64,000 nucleotides of DNA from Gonocerus acuteangulatus. Lineage: Eukaryota; Arthropoda; Insecta; Hemiptera; Coreidae. The notes under the pieces are model-generated. The model was not told where the DNA came from. It worked only from the letters and a program-made list of their open reading frames with translations, and ran no database searches. Below are positions 23,369 to 35,217 of the stretch, piece by piece; position 1 is the stretch's first letter, and each line of letters begins with the position of its first letter. The stretch is from assembly GCA_946811695.1 (NCBI GenBank), contig OX328123.1, positions 15,056,038-15,120,037 of the forward strand. Reading direction: 5' to 3'. A program made the translations under genes and the position numbers.

Positions 23369-24638
23369 TGTTAACAGGATAGCGGCCAGAGTTTTTGTTT
23401 TTTCGTCATGAAACTTGGTATATAGCATTCAATTAGCAAACGATTGAACGAGTTCGTTAACCACCAAAATCGGTCCATCGGAAGGGGGGGTTTACCCCGA
23501 ACCCAAAACACTAATTTGACCATTTCAGCCGTAATATTTGTTATATTTCAACGAAACTTGGTATTCGCACTGGTAATATAGAGAGAAAAGTTACATATAA
23601 AAATAAACTAAATCGGTTCATAAGGAGGGGGGGGGGGTTTACTCCGGACCGACAAAACCAATTCGCCACTACCAGCCGTGATTTTTGGTATATTTCGACG
23701 AAACTCGGTATTCGTAGTGGTAATCTACAGGTAAATATGTGTTGTAAAAATAAACTAAATCGGTTCATTAGGAGGGGGGGGGGGTTTACTCCAGACCCAC
23801 AATACCAATTCGCCACTACCAACCGTGATTTTTGGTATATTTCGACGAAACTCGGTATTCGTAGTGGTAATCTACAGGTAAATATGTGTTGTAAAAATAA
23901 ACTAAATCGGTTCATTAGGAGGGGGGGGGGGGTTTACTCCGGACCCAAATTACTAATATACTCATACTGTTTTTTTTTTTTGTTTTTTTTTTTATTTTTT
24001 ATTTTTTTACGGCGCATCTACATCTAGGTCATTAGCGCCGACATCCAGGGTGCAGCAAGGAATTTTACCAGCGAGCCGTGGGATGATAAAATTCCTGCCG
24101 GGGGTTGGGAATCGAACCCACCATCTCCCGCTTATGAATCCAAGGCGCTAGCCATTAGACCACGGGAGACCCCTATACTCATACTGGTCGTAATTCCTGC
24201 TGTATTGTAACGAAACGCGGTATACGTCGTGGGTAACTCATGAGAAAGAAGTGTTGTAAAAATGAGCTGAATCGGTCAATCGGAAAGGGGGGTTTACTTT
24301 GTAATATATTTCAATAGAAAAGCCAGCCAGACATAGGTTCACAAAGGCGCCGCAAGGAGCGCTAGAGGGACTGTATACGGTTCCTGCGTTAGATCAAAAT
24401 ACGATAATATGAGGATTTTGTATTTATTACGTAGTGTAGTAGGTACCATGTGTAAACATAACTCTGGAAGTAAATTAATAATTTATCAGTTACTCATTAC
24501 AAAATTAAAAGAGAACTATTCATGTTTTTATTTTATTTATTTAGGGTATTTTAAGCAAATTGTTCTGGAAAGCAGTCTACACTACCCAAATTCTGAGGAA
24601 AGTGCTTAGTTATGCAGCTCCTGCGTGACGGACTTTTT
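23212..24638 (+). mobile_element. Unclassified hairpin-ended element, family F1, copy a
   Basis: The left end is a hairpin (ACTTTCC-TCCGAA-GGAAAGT, about 23214-23236). A short stem region, (TA)n at 23336-23364 and TGTCTGTTAACAGGATAG follow. The interior has direct repeats of 147 bp (AATCGGTTC at 23611, 23758, 23905). The right end is GCAGCTCCTGCGTGACGGAC plus T5. It is interrupted by a SINE (23970-24173). No coding capacity. The superfamily is uncertain; Helentron-like is one possibility. The small frames here are artefacts of G-runs. Confidence 0.65.
23970..24173 (-). mobile_element. tRNA-derived SINE, family B, with 13 bp TSD
   Basis: The perfect TSD TATACTCATACTG lies at 23957-23969 and 24174-24186. 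The minus strand begins with a tRNA-like head (GTCTCCCGTGGTCTAATGGC, box-B-like GGTTCGATTCC). It ends GATGTAGATGCGCCGT followed by an A-rich tail. That 3' tail is shared with the 5S-headed SINE at 36796-36950. It is inserted inside F1 copy a, and a head-only relic is at 32411-32480. Confidence 0.9.
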
Positions 24639-24679
24639 AAGAATGGTATATTAGGAAAAATAGCACGAAACAAGTTAAG

Positions 24680-25775
24680 AACAGAAAAACTTTGATTGAT
24701 TGAAGTAAACCCTCCTTTCCAATCGACCGATATACGTCATTTTTACAACACTTCTTTCTCATGAGATACCCATGACGTATACCGCGTTTCGTTACAATAC
24801 AGCAGAAATTACGACCGGTATGAGTATATTAGGAATTTAGGTCCGGAAGAACCCTCCCCCCTCCAAATAAACCGATTTAGTTTATTTTTACAACTCATTT
24901 TTCTCAGTTGATTACCACCACGAATACCGAGTTTCGTTGAAATGTAACAAACATTACGGCTGGTAGTGGCAAATTGGGAATGGGGGTCCGGAGTAAACCC
25001 CCCCCCCCCTCCTAATGAATCGATTAAGTTTATTTTTACAAAGTATTTTTCTCTTTAGATCAACATAAAGAATACCGATTTTCGTTGAAATATAACAAAA
25101 ACTACGGCTGGTATGGTCAAATTAGTGTTTTGGGTCAGGGGGAAAACCCCCCCTCCCGGTGGACCGATTTTGGTGGTTAACGAACTCGTTAAAAAAAAAA
25201 AAAAAAAAAAAAATCAGTCCCGTAACAGGCCACAAGGGCCCAGAGGGGCAGATACTGTAGAGGTATCTGATTCTTGACCGTACGGCACCCTGGGGAGATA
25301 GTGTGGTCAACACTATGCTCCGGCCGCCTTGGCTGCTTCGACTGCTAGAGTCATTAGCACCCAAGGTACCCTTATTAATTAAATTAATTAAAGGCTGGAT
25401 GAGCCTAGGGACGATGATCTGGGACCCCAAATCCAACCCTCGAACGGCAGCACTAGAAGAAAAAATCTTTAGTGCGCGCTCGGGTTTGAACCTGGTCCTC
25501 CAGTTCATTAGTCGAGTGCTCTACCACTGAGCTAACCTCGCCCACGTTCAATCGTTTGCTAATTGAACGCTATATACCACGTTTCGTGAAGAAAAAAAAA
25601 ACTCTGGCCGCTATCTTGTTAAGAGACACACATATATATATAAATTTCAACGGGGGTCATTTTTGGTGTCTACTAGTTACGATCGATAAAGATTCGAAGA
25701 AATTTTTCAAAAATTCCGTCATGAGTGCAACCTTAATAGCTACTTTCCTTCGGAGGAAAGTGCTAAAAGGGAAAA
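24680..25775 (-). mobile_element. F1 element, copy b (inverted relative to copy a)
   Basis: Collinear with F1 in reverse: the AAACCCTCCTTTCC block, the direct-repeat region, TCTGGCCGCTATCTTGTTAA, then the hairpin end AGCTACTTTCCTTCGGAGGA near 25738-25760. It carries a nested family A SINE at 25190-25543. The copy lies tail-to-tail with copy a, about 45 bp apart. Confidence 0.65.
25190..25543 (-). mobile_element. tRNA-derived SINE, family A, copy 2, nested in F1
   Basis: Same head, body and T-tail as copy 1. The host F1 sequence reads ...GAACTCGTT | CAATCG... and is split by the SINE, with CGTT repeated at both sides as a short, partly decayed TSD. Short frames across it (25122-25508, 25303-25530) are artefacts. 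Confidence 0.85.
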
Positions 25776-26890
25776 AAACTGGCCTATTACTAAGGGGGAA
25801 ATTCTTATGAACTACTTTGATTATTTTGATACAATTATTGGTAGAATAGAATCTGAGGAACATTAATAAATAATTTGCAATTTTTCATTACTTTATTATG
25901 TTAGTTTTTAAACTCAAACTTTTGTTTCAATATTCATTTCTATGTTATTCTCTCATTTATTTCCGCAAACTTCTATTTATTTCTAATTTATTTTTTTATT
26001 ATTTAGTATTATTGTATAGTTTTAGTATTATACATGTTAATTTTATGTTTACTCACCTTTAATTCCATTCATTGTTGATTTTTAACTTATGTTTATATTT
26101 AAGGGGTGATGCCATATATTGTGATCAAAATCAAATTAATTATATACAATTAATGAATAAAAAATTAATCAATATTTTATAATTCTTCTTTCAATTTTAT
26201 AAGTTTTATATGCGAAGTTAAAGCATCCAAAAAAAAAAGAATGGTGTTTAATTCCTCAAAAACAAAATGGCCGTGGTGTGTCTGACGAACTGAAACCATC
26301 TTCTTTCCCGGGCAATAGTCTGTAGGTGGCAATTTTTAGCCTTGAATAAAAAGCTAAAACCATTTTGAAAGGAAAAGGTATCAAGTAAAGTAGGTAGGAC
26401 TTTTAATAAATATTAAATTTTTTCGGATATGGTGAACAATTCTTCATTTTCTATTAAAAATGTGTCGAAAATCGGCCGTAAAATCGTTATAATTTAGTGA
26501 ATCCAAAAATCCCTTCGTGCTTTGCTAGAAAATCTCACTAGAAAGCAGTAGTTAAAATTTGAAGCAAATCGGTTAAAAATTGAAGGCGTAGAGCCCGATT
26601 TAAAAAACATAGTTTTAAGAAAAATGATATAAAAGTTTAATGCATTTAAATGTTCATTTTTTTCTTTTTATTTTTTTCATAATTTCTTGTAATAAAGATA
26701 AAATGAGAGGTTTTTAATTTTGAAATGTATTGAAGGAGGACCGGTGGTAGTGAGTGTGAAGGCAATTTTTTTTTATTTATTGATTTTAAGAGCTCGCGAA
26801 CATAGCGACTTGCTCTTTTTTAATGTTGGCGGTAGAATCTAATCTCATCTAATTAAGAAATTCAAACATTCAGGATTTTGTGGAAATTTA
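25776..26890. other. 1.1 kb AT-rich interval without a recognised feature
   Basis: Homopolymer-rich sequence. Some phrases (aaaatcggCCGTAAAAT, GAAGCAAATCGG) recall transposon interiors, but I cannot define an element. Confidence 0.5.
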
Positions 26891-29800
26891 GATAGCTCTT
26901 GCATGAAAGTTTAAAAAATAGTTATGCATCAAGTAATTCCTTTTTTAAAGTTTCAGGACTGTGTTCATTACTACACTTCACGTTAAGTCATACATGTTTT
27001 AATAAATTCTGTTGTGCTAAATGAAATTGTAAATATTTGAGTCTTTAAGGTGAGTGAGTATTGTGTTTAAGTGTGGACTGTCATCTGTCAAAAGTTCGTT
27101 CATGTCATGCGGTAGATTTAGTCTGTCTCGTTCTTTGCAATCAGTCAGTATGTGTTTAATAGTCAAGTTTGCGTTGCATATGACGCAAACTGGTCTGTCT
27201 TGTCTTGTCATTAAATAGCGATGTGTTAGCAACGAATGTCCGATACGTAATCTTGTAATGACTACCTCTTCTCTTCGGGTTGATCTGTTGCTTGATGGAC
27301 AAACACATACCGTTGCATATGGCGCAAACTGGTCTGTCTTGTCTTGTCATTAAATAGCGATGTGTCAGCAACGAATGTCCGATACGTAATCTTGTAATGA
27401 CTACCTCTTCTCTTCGGGTTGATCTGTTGCTTGATGGACAAACACATACCGTTGCATATGGCGCAAACTGGTCTGTCTTGTCTTGTCATTAAATAGCGAT
27501 GTGTCAGCAAGGAATGTCCGATACGCAATCTTGTAATGACTACCTCTTCTCTTCGGGTTGATCTGTTGCTTGATGGCCAAACACTTACCGTTGCATATGG
27601 CGCAAACTGGTCTGTCTTGTCTTGTCATTAAATAGCGATGTGTCAGCAACGAATGTCCGATACGTAATCTTGTAATGACTACCTCTTCTCTTCGGGTTGA
27701 TCTGTTGCTTGATGGCCAAACACTTACCGTTGCATATGGCGCAAACTGGTCTGTCTTGTCTTGTCATTAAATAGCGATGTGTCAGCAAGGAATGTCCGAT
27801 ACGTAATCTTGTAATGACTACCTCTTCTCTTCGGGTTGATCTGTTGCTTGATGGACAAACACATACCGTTGCATATGGCGCAAACTGGTCTGTCTTGTCT
27901 TGTCATTAAATAGCGATGTGTCAGCAACGAATGTCCGATACGTAATCTTGTAATGACTACCTCTTCTCTTCGGGTTGATCTGTTGCTTGATGGCCAAACA
28001 CTTACCGTTGCATATGGCGCAAACTGGTCTGTCTTGTCTTGTCATTAAATAGCGATGTGTCAGCAAGGAATGTCCGATACGTAATCTTGTAATGACTACC
28101 TCTTCTCTTCGGGTTGATCTGTTGCTTGATGGCCAAACACTTACCGTTGCATATGGCGCAAACTGGTCTGTCTTGTCTTGTCATTAAATAGCGATGTGTC
28201 AGCAACGAATGTCCGATACGTAATCTTGTAATGACTACCTCTTCTCTTCGGGTTGATCTGTTGCTCGATGGCCAAACACTTACCGTTGCATATGACGCAA
28301 ACTGGTCTGTCTTGTCTTGTCATTAAATAGCGATGTGTCAGCAACGAATGTCCGATACGTAATCTTGTAATGACTACCTCTTCTCTTCGGGTTGATCTGT
28401 TGCTCGATGGCCAAACACTTACCGTTGCATATGGCGCAAACTGGTCTGTCTTGTCTTGTCATTAAATAGCGATGTGTCAGCAAGGAATGTCCGATACGTA
28501 ATCTTGTAATGACTACCTCTTCTCTTCGGGTTGATCTGTTGCTCGATGGCCAAACACTTACCGTTGCATATGACGCAAACTGGTCTGTCTTGTCTTGTCA
28601 TTAAATAGCGATGTGTCAGCAAGGAATGTCCGATACGTAATCTTGTAATGACTACCTCTTCTCTTCGGGTTGATCTGTTGCTCGATGGCCAAACACTTAC
28701 CGTTGCATATGGCGCAAACTGGTCTGTCTTGTCTTGTCATTAAATAGCGATGTGTCAGCAACGAATGTCAGATACGTAATCTTGTAATGACTACCTCTTC
28801 TCTTCGGGTTGATCTGTTGCTTGATGGCCAAACACTTACCGTTGCATATGGCGCAAACTGGTCCGTCTTGTCTTGTCATTAAATAGCGATGTGTCAGCAA
28901 GGAATGTCCGATACGTAATCTTTTAATGACTACCTCTTCTCTTCGGGTTGATCTGTTGCTTGATGGCCAAACACTTACCGTTGCATATGACGCAAACTGG
29001 TCTGTCTTGTCTTGTCATTAAATAGCGATGTGTCAGCAACGAATGTCCGATACGTAATCTTGTAATGACTACCTCTTCTCTTCGGGTTGATCTGTTGCTT
29101 GATGGCCAAACACTTACCGTTGCATATGACGCAAACTGGTCCGTCTTGTCTTGTCATTAAATAGCGATGTGTCAGCAAGGAATGTCCGATACGTAATCTT
29201 GTAATGACTACCTCTTCTCTTCGGGTTGATCTGTTGCTCGATGGCCAAACACTTACCGTTGCATATGGCGCAAACTGGTCTGTCTTGTCTTGTCATTAAA
29301 TAGCGATGTGTCAGCAACGAATGTCCGATACGTAATCTTGTAATGACTACCTCTTCTCTTCGGGTTGATCTGTTGCTCGATGGCCAAACACTTACCGTTG
29401 CATATGACGCAAACTGGTCTGTCTTGTCTTGTCATTAAATAGCGATGTGTCAGCAACGAATGTCAGATACGTAATCTTGTAATGACTACCTCTTCTCTTC
29501 GGGTTGATCTGTTGCTTGATGGCCAAACACTTACCGTTGCATATGACGCAAACTGGTCTGTCTTGTCTTGTCATTAAATAGCGATGTGTCAGCAACGAAT
29601 GTCCGATACGTAATCTTGTAATGACTACCTCTTCTCTTCGGGTTGATCTGTTGCTTGATGGCCAAACACTTACCGTTGCATATGGCGCAAACTGGTCTGT
29701 CTTGTCTTGTCATTAAATAGCGATGTGTCAGCAACGAATGTCCAATACGTAATCTTGTAATGACTACCTCTTCTCTTCGGGTTGATCTGTTGCTTGATGG

Positions 29801-30310
29801 CCAAACACTTACCGTTGCATATGACGCAAACTGGTCTGTCTTGTCTTGTCATTAAATAGCGATGTGTCAGCAACGAATGTCCGATACGTAATCTTGTAAT
29901 GACTACCTCTTCTCTTCGGGTTGATCTGTTGCTTCATGGCCAAACACTTACCGTTGCATATGGCGCAAACTGGTCTGTCTTGTCTTGTCATTAAATAGCG
30001 ATGTGTCAGCAACGAATGTCCGATACGTAATCTTGTAATGACTACCTCTTCTCTTCGGGTTGGTCTGTTGCTTGATGGCCAAACACTTACCGTTGCATAT
30101 GGCGCAAACTGGCCTGTCTTGTCTTGTCATTAAATAGCGATGTGTCAGCAACGAATGTCCGATACGTAATCTTGTAATGACTACCTCTTCTCTTCGGGTT
30201 GGTCTGTTGCTTGATGGCCAAACACTTACCGTTTTCTTCATTTCCTTTAATTTGTTGTTTTGTGTTTCAGCCCAAACTTTTTGCCATTCAAGGTGTAAAT
30301 ATGTAAATTA
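26891..30310 (-). pseudogene. LINE 3' fragment with a tandemly amplified coding segment
   Basis: Minus strand. From ~30300 it reads LEWQKVWAETQNNKLKEMKK, then TRLRIGHSLLTHRYLMTRQ, homologous to the C-terminus of the LINE at 58798-62481. At the 3' end (27017-27232) an intact C-x2-C-x7-H-x4-C finger and acidic tail finish at a stop. Between them a 139 bp piece (from about GTAAGTGTTTGGCC to the second Cys codon region) is repeated about 22 times. As 139 is not a multiple of 3, each junction shifts frame and no long protein results. Everything upstream of the RNase H/finger linker is missing. Confidence 0.85.
27040..30235 (-). repeat. 139 bp tandem array (about 22 copies) of LINE coding sequence
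   Basis: The repeated phrase beginning MLTHRYLMTRQD starts at 27232, 27371, 27510 and so on to 30151, always 139 bp apart, which gives 22 starts. Units differ by a few substitutions. Edge comparison shows AACG at both duplication breakpoints, which fits a microhomology-mediated first duplication. Confidence 0.95.
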
Positions 30311-30506
30311 TCAACTGCATAAAGATGATAAATAAAGCTAATTGAAAATTGATAAATTGTGAAGGCATTTAAAAACTTTCCTCTACATACACGCTCTTTG
30401 ATATGAATTTCATTAGTTAAGGAGGCATTTAAGCCTATAAAAAAATATTTAAAAAAAAAGTTACTAAAAAGGGGTAGTATTTCCCCCTTAATTTTCTACG
30501 TTATAT

Positions 30507-30868
30507 TAAAAAAAAAAAAAAAAAAATCAGTCCCGTAACAGGCCTCGAGGGCCCTGAGGGGCATATACTATAGAGTTATCTGATTCATGACCATACGGCA
30601 CACTAGGGAGATAGTGCGGTCAGTACTATGCTTCGGCCGCCTGATTTTCCCCTTGGCTGCTTCGACTGCTAGAGTCATTAGCACCCAAGGTACCCATTTA
30701 TTAAATTAATTAAAGGCTGGGTTGGCCTAGGGACGGTCAGGGAGGCCGAATTCAACCAATGAACGAAGACACTAGAAGGAAAAATCTTTAGTGCTTGCTC
30801 GGGATTTGAACTCAGGTCCTCCAACTTATTAGTCCAGGGCTCTACCACTGAGCTAACCTCGCCCCTTC
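30507..30868 (-). mobile_element. tRNA-derived SINE, family A, copy 3
   Basis: It has the head and body of family A with more substitutions. The T-tail shows as A19 at the left. GTTATAT lies at both flanks as a probable TSD. Its tRNA-like head plus the right flank is then duplicated in tandem (see 30797-31285). Confidence 0.85.
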
Positions 30869-31285
30869 AATGTTATATAGATTACTAAAATACATGTAGT
30901 ATTCATAAAATGGGATATATGAAGAATAAATTCCCACATTGCAGGGTTACTGTACATGTGCTCGGGATTTGAACTCAGGTCCTCCAACTTATTAGTCCAG
31001 GGCTCTACCACTGAGCTAACCTCGCCCCTTCAATGTTATATAGATTACTAAAATACATGTAGTATTCATAAAATGGGATATATGAAGAATAAATTCCCAC
31101 ATTGCAGGGTGACTGTACATGTGCTCGGGATTTGAACTCAGGTCCTCCAACTTATTAATCCAGTGCTCTACCACTGAGCTAACCTCGCCCCTTCAATGTT
31201 ATATAGATTACTAAAATACATGTAGTATTCATAAAATGGGATATATGAAGAATAAATTCCCACATTACAGGGTTACTGTACATGT
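30797..31285. repeat. 163 bp triplication of a SINE head plus flanking DNA
   Basis: GCTCGGGATTTGAACTCAGG begins at 30797, 30960 and 31123, exactly 163 bp apart. Each unit contains the minus-strand tRNA-like head (boxes A and B) and about 95 bp of unique flank, so it arose after SINE insertion. Confidence 0.95.
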
Positions 31286-31812
31286 GAAACATAATGTTAG
31301 TCAAAAATATTTCATTGCATTATTGATTACATACGCATATTGGTATATTTTGGCCGAGTTGTTTGGAACAAGAACAGGCTCTACTTGGTAATGAATATCT
31401 AGAGTGTTTGTCGAGCTTCTAAAAAAAGAAAACCTTCAGCCGTCCTTGGTACTCTTAATAGAATGAATCATAGCTCGTTTTCTACGAATCAACAACTACC
31501 TCTTTGCATCTTAGATGACTACTCATCTCTGAAAACAGTAACCATTCTCATAGCACAACTCCAAAATACCTTCTAAATAAGGCTGATCAAAAGTTTTGGT
31601 AAACAATAAATTTATTTATTTTATTACGAGCTTCGCAATTTTAGTGATGAGCTCATGATGAAGGAAGTGTTTTCAGTCTAGTAAAAAAAAACAAAAAAAA
31701 AAATAACACCAAAAACTAAATTAAAAAAAAATAAAATGAAAAAAAACAAATAAAATAAAAAACAACAGCAACAAGAATTAAATAAACTTATTTGAGTTTA
31801 ATTTTAAATAAA

Positions 31813-31816
<4 letters not shown>
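31286..31816. other. AT-rich interval without a recognised feature
   Basis: Includes an A-rich stretch at 31680-31790. No gene or element identified. Confidence 0.5.

Positions 31817-31862
<46 letters not shown>
31817..31862. repeat. (TA)n microsatellite
   Basis: About 45 bp of TA. Confidence 0.95.
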
Positions 31863-31866
<4 letters not shown>

Positions 31867-31931
31867 CATATACCGCACCTCAGTATACCTTACCTTCAAT
31901 ATTTCATTACTTCTTGTTTATGTTTTTAATC

Positions 31932-32237
31932 GGGGGCGAGGTAGAGCACTCGACTAATGAACTGGAGGTCTCAGGTTCAAAACCCGAGCGTGCACTGAAG
32001 ATTTTTTCTTCTAGTGTCATCGTTCGAGGGTTGGATTTGGGGTCCCAGATCGTCCTTAGGCTCACCCAGCCTTTGACTAATTAATTAATGGGCACCTGCA
32101 AAGGGAAAAATCAGGTGGCCGGAGCATAGTTCTGACCATACAGTGTGTGCCGTATGGTCAAGAATCAGATACCTCTACTGTATCTGCCCCTCTGGGCCCT
32201 TAGTGGCCTGTTACGGGACTGATTTTTTTTTTTTTAA
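31932..32237 (+). mobile_element. tRNA-derived SINE, family A, copy 4, with 12 bp TSD
   Basis: The perfect TSD ATGTTTTTAATC lies at 31920-31931 and 32238-32249. The head lacks 11 bp (TTAGCTCAGTG) relative to other copies, which removes most of box A. The copy is therefore probably unable to drive its own Pol III transcription, or lost the segment after insertion. It ends GGGACTGA plus T, confirming the T-tail of this family in + orientation. Confidence 0.9.
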
Positions 32238-32410
32238 ATGTTTTTAATCTTAAAATTTTGTTTTATATTGTAATCTATTCCTCTAAGTTATTCTATCATT
32301 TATTTATGTATATTTTATTTTTTCCTAAATAACTTATTGGTTTTTCGAATTATTTTATAGTTTTATTCCTATTTATATTTCCCTGCCTTTAACCGCATTT
32401 ATTGTTGATA

Positions 32411-32480
32411 CCGGTGGGAATCGAACCCAACATCTCCCGCATGAGAATCTAAGACTTCAGCCAATAGACCACGGGAAGAC
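32411..32480 (-). mobile_element. SINE family B head fragment
   Basis: The minus strand resembles the tRNA-like head at 24090-24172 (GGTTCGATTCCCACCGG, ATGCGGGAGATGTTGGG). No tail is recognisable. Confidence 0.6.
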
Positions 32481-32546
32481 CCTGTAAATATAACTATTTT
32501 AGCTTATGTTAATAACATTCCACGAAACCTGTAAAAAAACATGTAT

Positions 32547-32602
32547 ATCGCACCTCAGTATACCTTCATTCGTAACCAATGAAGGTCTACTGAGGTGCGA
32601 TT
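32547..32602. repeat. Imperfect palindrome (hairpin)
   Basis: TCGCACCTCAGTATACCTTC is answered by GAAGGTCTACTGAGGTGCGA about 10 bp later. The same GCACCTCAGTATACCTT phrase occurs at 31870. It is probably a terminus of an undefined element. Confidence 0.6.
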
Positions 32603-32809
32603 ATTGATAGTTGAAATTATAAATTAATAGTGTAAATAAAACATAATTTGACATATTAATCAATGATACATTTTGCTTCACTATCTAAAATAAAAGTTGA
32701 AAGTTTGCAATAAAATTTTGAAAGAAACATCCTGTTTAGAATTTAAATTGTTCAGTGCCCTGAGTGTTAGAAGTAACAACCAATCCAGGTTTGGCGTGAA
32801 ATCAATCAG

Positions 32810-33692
32810 AACTTAATGAATCGATGTAGTTATGTTTAAAATGTGTACCGCCAGAGTTATATTTGTAATATTGTAACGAAACTCGGTGCACATTGAGGCT
32901 AACATTGGGAAATAAATGAACTAAATTGGCCCCCTTGAACGGTTTGCTTTTTCTCCGGTGCCGGATTAGTAATCTGCTCATATCAACCGTAATTTTTGTT
33001 ATATACTATGTATTTTTCTACAGGAAAATGTTTAAAAAATAAAAAAAAATTGGTCCATTATGGGTAGAGGCTTCCTCTAGAACCAAATTATGAATTTTCC
33101 CCGTACTGGACTTTATTTATTTATTTAAAAAAAAAATAAAATAATATAGATTCCGCAAAAGTTACTGCAGTTATTATTTCAACCAATGGTTTGATACCGA
33201 ATACTGCAGTCAGTCCCACCAAATATCTGAAATTGTCAGAAGAAGGCTTAATACTATCCCAGCAAGCAGTTCTACTCGACACAGCTAGAATAATTAGAAA
33301 ATTTCTTAATGCACATAATTAATAAATAAAAAAATGAATATAAATAAAAAACGATTATTTTTACTGGTTGGAACTATCCCCCCGTAAAAATATTCTCCAG
33401 TAATGGGGGAGTGACTTCACCCATAAATAATAATAAATTGTTCTTCCTTACAACGAAACTTAGTTGGTAAGATGCCGAACCAATGAGGAACACGTGTTAT
33501 CATAAAATAGCATAATTGATCCATTAGAAGTTGACTCAGAAAAAAATATTAATTAACTCAACTGTTCATTCAAAATAAAAGGGGTAAAATGATTCAAGTT
33601 TATTTTATTTTTGTGTATGAATTTGAATAAATTTATTCTACCACCTTTCTGATGAGCATAGAATTGCAGCTCCTGCATGACGGACCTTTTTT
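32810..33692 (+). mobile_element. F1 element, decayed copy e
   Basis: Diverged F1 phrases in order (TAACGAAACTCGGTGCAC, AACCGTAATTTTTGTTATAT, TTGGTCCATTA) end in the F1 right-end motif GCAGCTCCTGCATGACGGAC plus T7 at 33662-33692. The left hairpin is not found. Confidence 0.55.
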
Positions 33693-34451
33693 TCCGGAAG
33701 TATTTTCGGCTGTTTTCGTTAGTTGCTGTGTCTCTGTTCTAATATCCATTCCATATTACTAAAAAATAGCAGCTTGTATCTCTCTAATAAAAGAAATACA
33801 CGTGGTATGAACGCCAGGAGACGAGTTCACAGGTGCAAACAAATTATAGGCCGGAATTCGCCGTCAAGTGCCTGGGAACCTCTGAATGCCCTCGGATCCG
33901 AGGAGTGGGAGAAGAGGATAATATTCTAGTTGTAGGTGGGCGGGAAGAAGAGGAGACGGTGGAAAAAGATAAAAACTAAAGGGCGCCGATCCCAAATAAA
34001 AAGAGCGTGAGGCCTTGAAGGTGGGATGGGCAGAGCCAAGGGCGTACAAACTCTGACTCAGGTCGCTGCTTTACCTTCTCTATGTCCACCTGATACACAG
34101 CAGTCTTGGATATACTCTAAAGACTTTACTAAATCTTTGGCTTAAATCTAGCAGGGAAACAACGACAAATCGTAGTTTTTCAGATGTCAAGAAATAGTTG
34201 TGTTTCGGCTAAGGAAAAACAGAGAGATTTTGGGGAAAAATCCATATAATAGAAAAATCTATTTATTTATTTCCTCGAAGAGCTCCACAACTAGTGTGAT
34301 CTGCTCAAAGAAAATTACTAAAAATAATAAGGCAATAACTAGGGACCGGATTTTTAGGTTAAAATAAGCACCCAATTAGGTTTTTGTAATAGGCATAGTA
34401 GGTCTTTTTAGGTTTTTATATAAAATTCCATTTTAGGTTTTTAGCGCGGTT
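33693..34451. other. Interval with a GC-richer, unassigned block
   Basis: 33800-34070 is markedly GC-richer than its surroundings. Short frames on both strands (33723-33929, 33864-34049) resemble nothing I recognise. 34340-34450 holds degenerate repeats of TTAGGTTTTT. No function assigned. Confidence 0.4.
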
Positions 34452-34466
34452 TAGGTGGTTCAAATT

Positions 34467-34556
<90 letters not shown>

Positions 34557-35217
34557 TGTCTGTTAACGCTCTAGCAAGCTCAAAAATGGCCCGATTTTGA
34601 TTAAATTTGGTACAAAAATCTGTCTTCTAATTTTAAAGGTCAAGTTCGTTAACCAGCAGAAACTGCCCACGGGAAGATAGTGTTTGGGGCGAAATTCGCG
34701 CAAAAAATCGTCACGCTTAAGTTTTTGAGTTTATATGCTTGTGGGTACTTGTTTTATAGGTTTCTTAACATAGGAAAACGAATGAAACCATTTTAAAGGC
34801 GATATCTGTAACCTTTTTTGATATAAGTGGAATCAATGTTTTTGTAAGTCATTATTTTTTTGTGGGTACTTAGAATCGCGGGATTCAATTGAAATATTTT
34901 CTACATCTTGGAAAATAATCCCAACTAAGATGTTTAAATTTTGGTTATATTTGGGGTTAAGGAAGTATGCGAAAAAAATTATTTTATTAATAGACATGAA
35001 AAGTTTTCGGATCTTCATATATTTTTTGTAAATATCTCGATAACGGTTGGGAAATCGTGGTAAGTGGAAAGTGCCCATTTGAATGCTTACTAAATTCTCT
35101 ACAAAGAAGGTTCTGAAGCAATATTCGATAGGGCAACGTCAATTAGAGATATAAGCGCTTAAAACTTAAAAAGTGTTTGTTTTGAAAGGGGTTTTCTCTT
35201 TGCTTATGTCACTTTTT
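34452..35217 (+). mobile_element. Unclassified element, family F2, copy a (5'-truncated)
   Basis: It begins at GGTGGTTCAAATTTGTATAT as in copy c, followed by long (TA)n, TGTCTGTTAACG, the CGATTTTGATTAAATTTGGT block and the F2 body. It abuts copy b directly. No coding capacity; 34833-35078 is a chance frame. Confidence 0.6.
34472..34551. repeat. (TA)n microsatellite within F2
   Basis: About 80 bp of TA with one CA interruption. Confidence 0.95.

Noticed and set aside
27040..30235. Array of small zinc-finger proteins with recurring splice donor (GGTAAGT)
   Set aside because: Units shift frame (139 bp), and the donor-like sequence is part of the LINE codons at the duplication junction.
33723..34049. 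Possible host exon in the GC-richer block
   Set aside because: Frames are short on both strands, without recognisable similarity or splice-site support.
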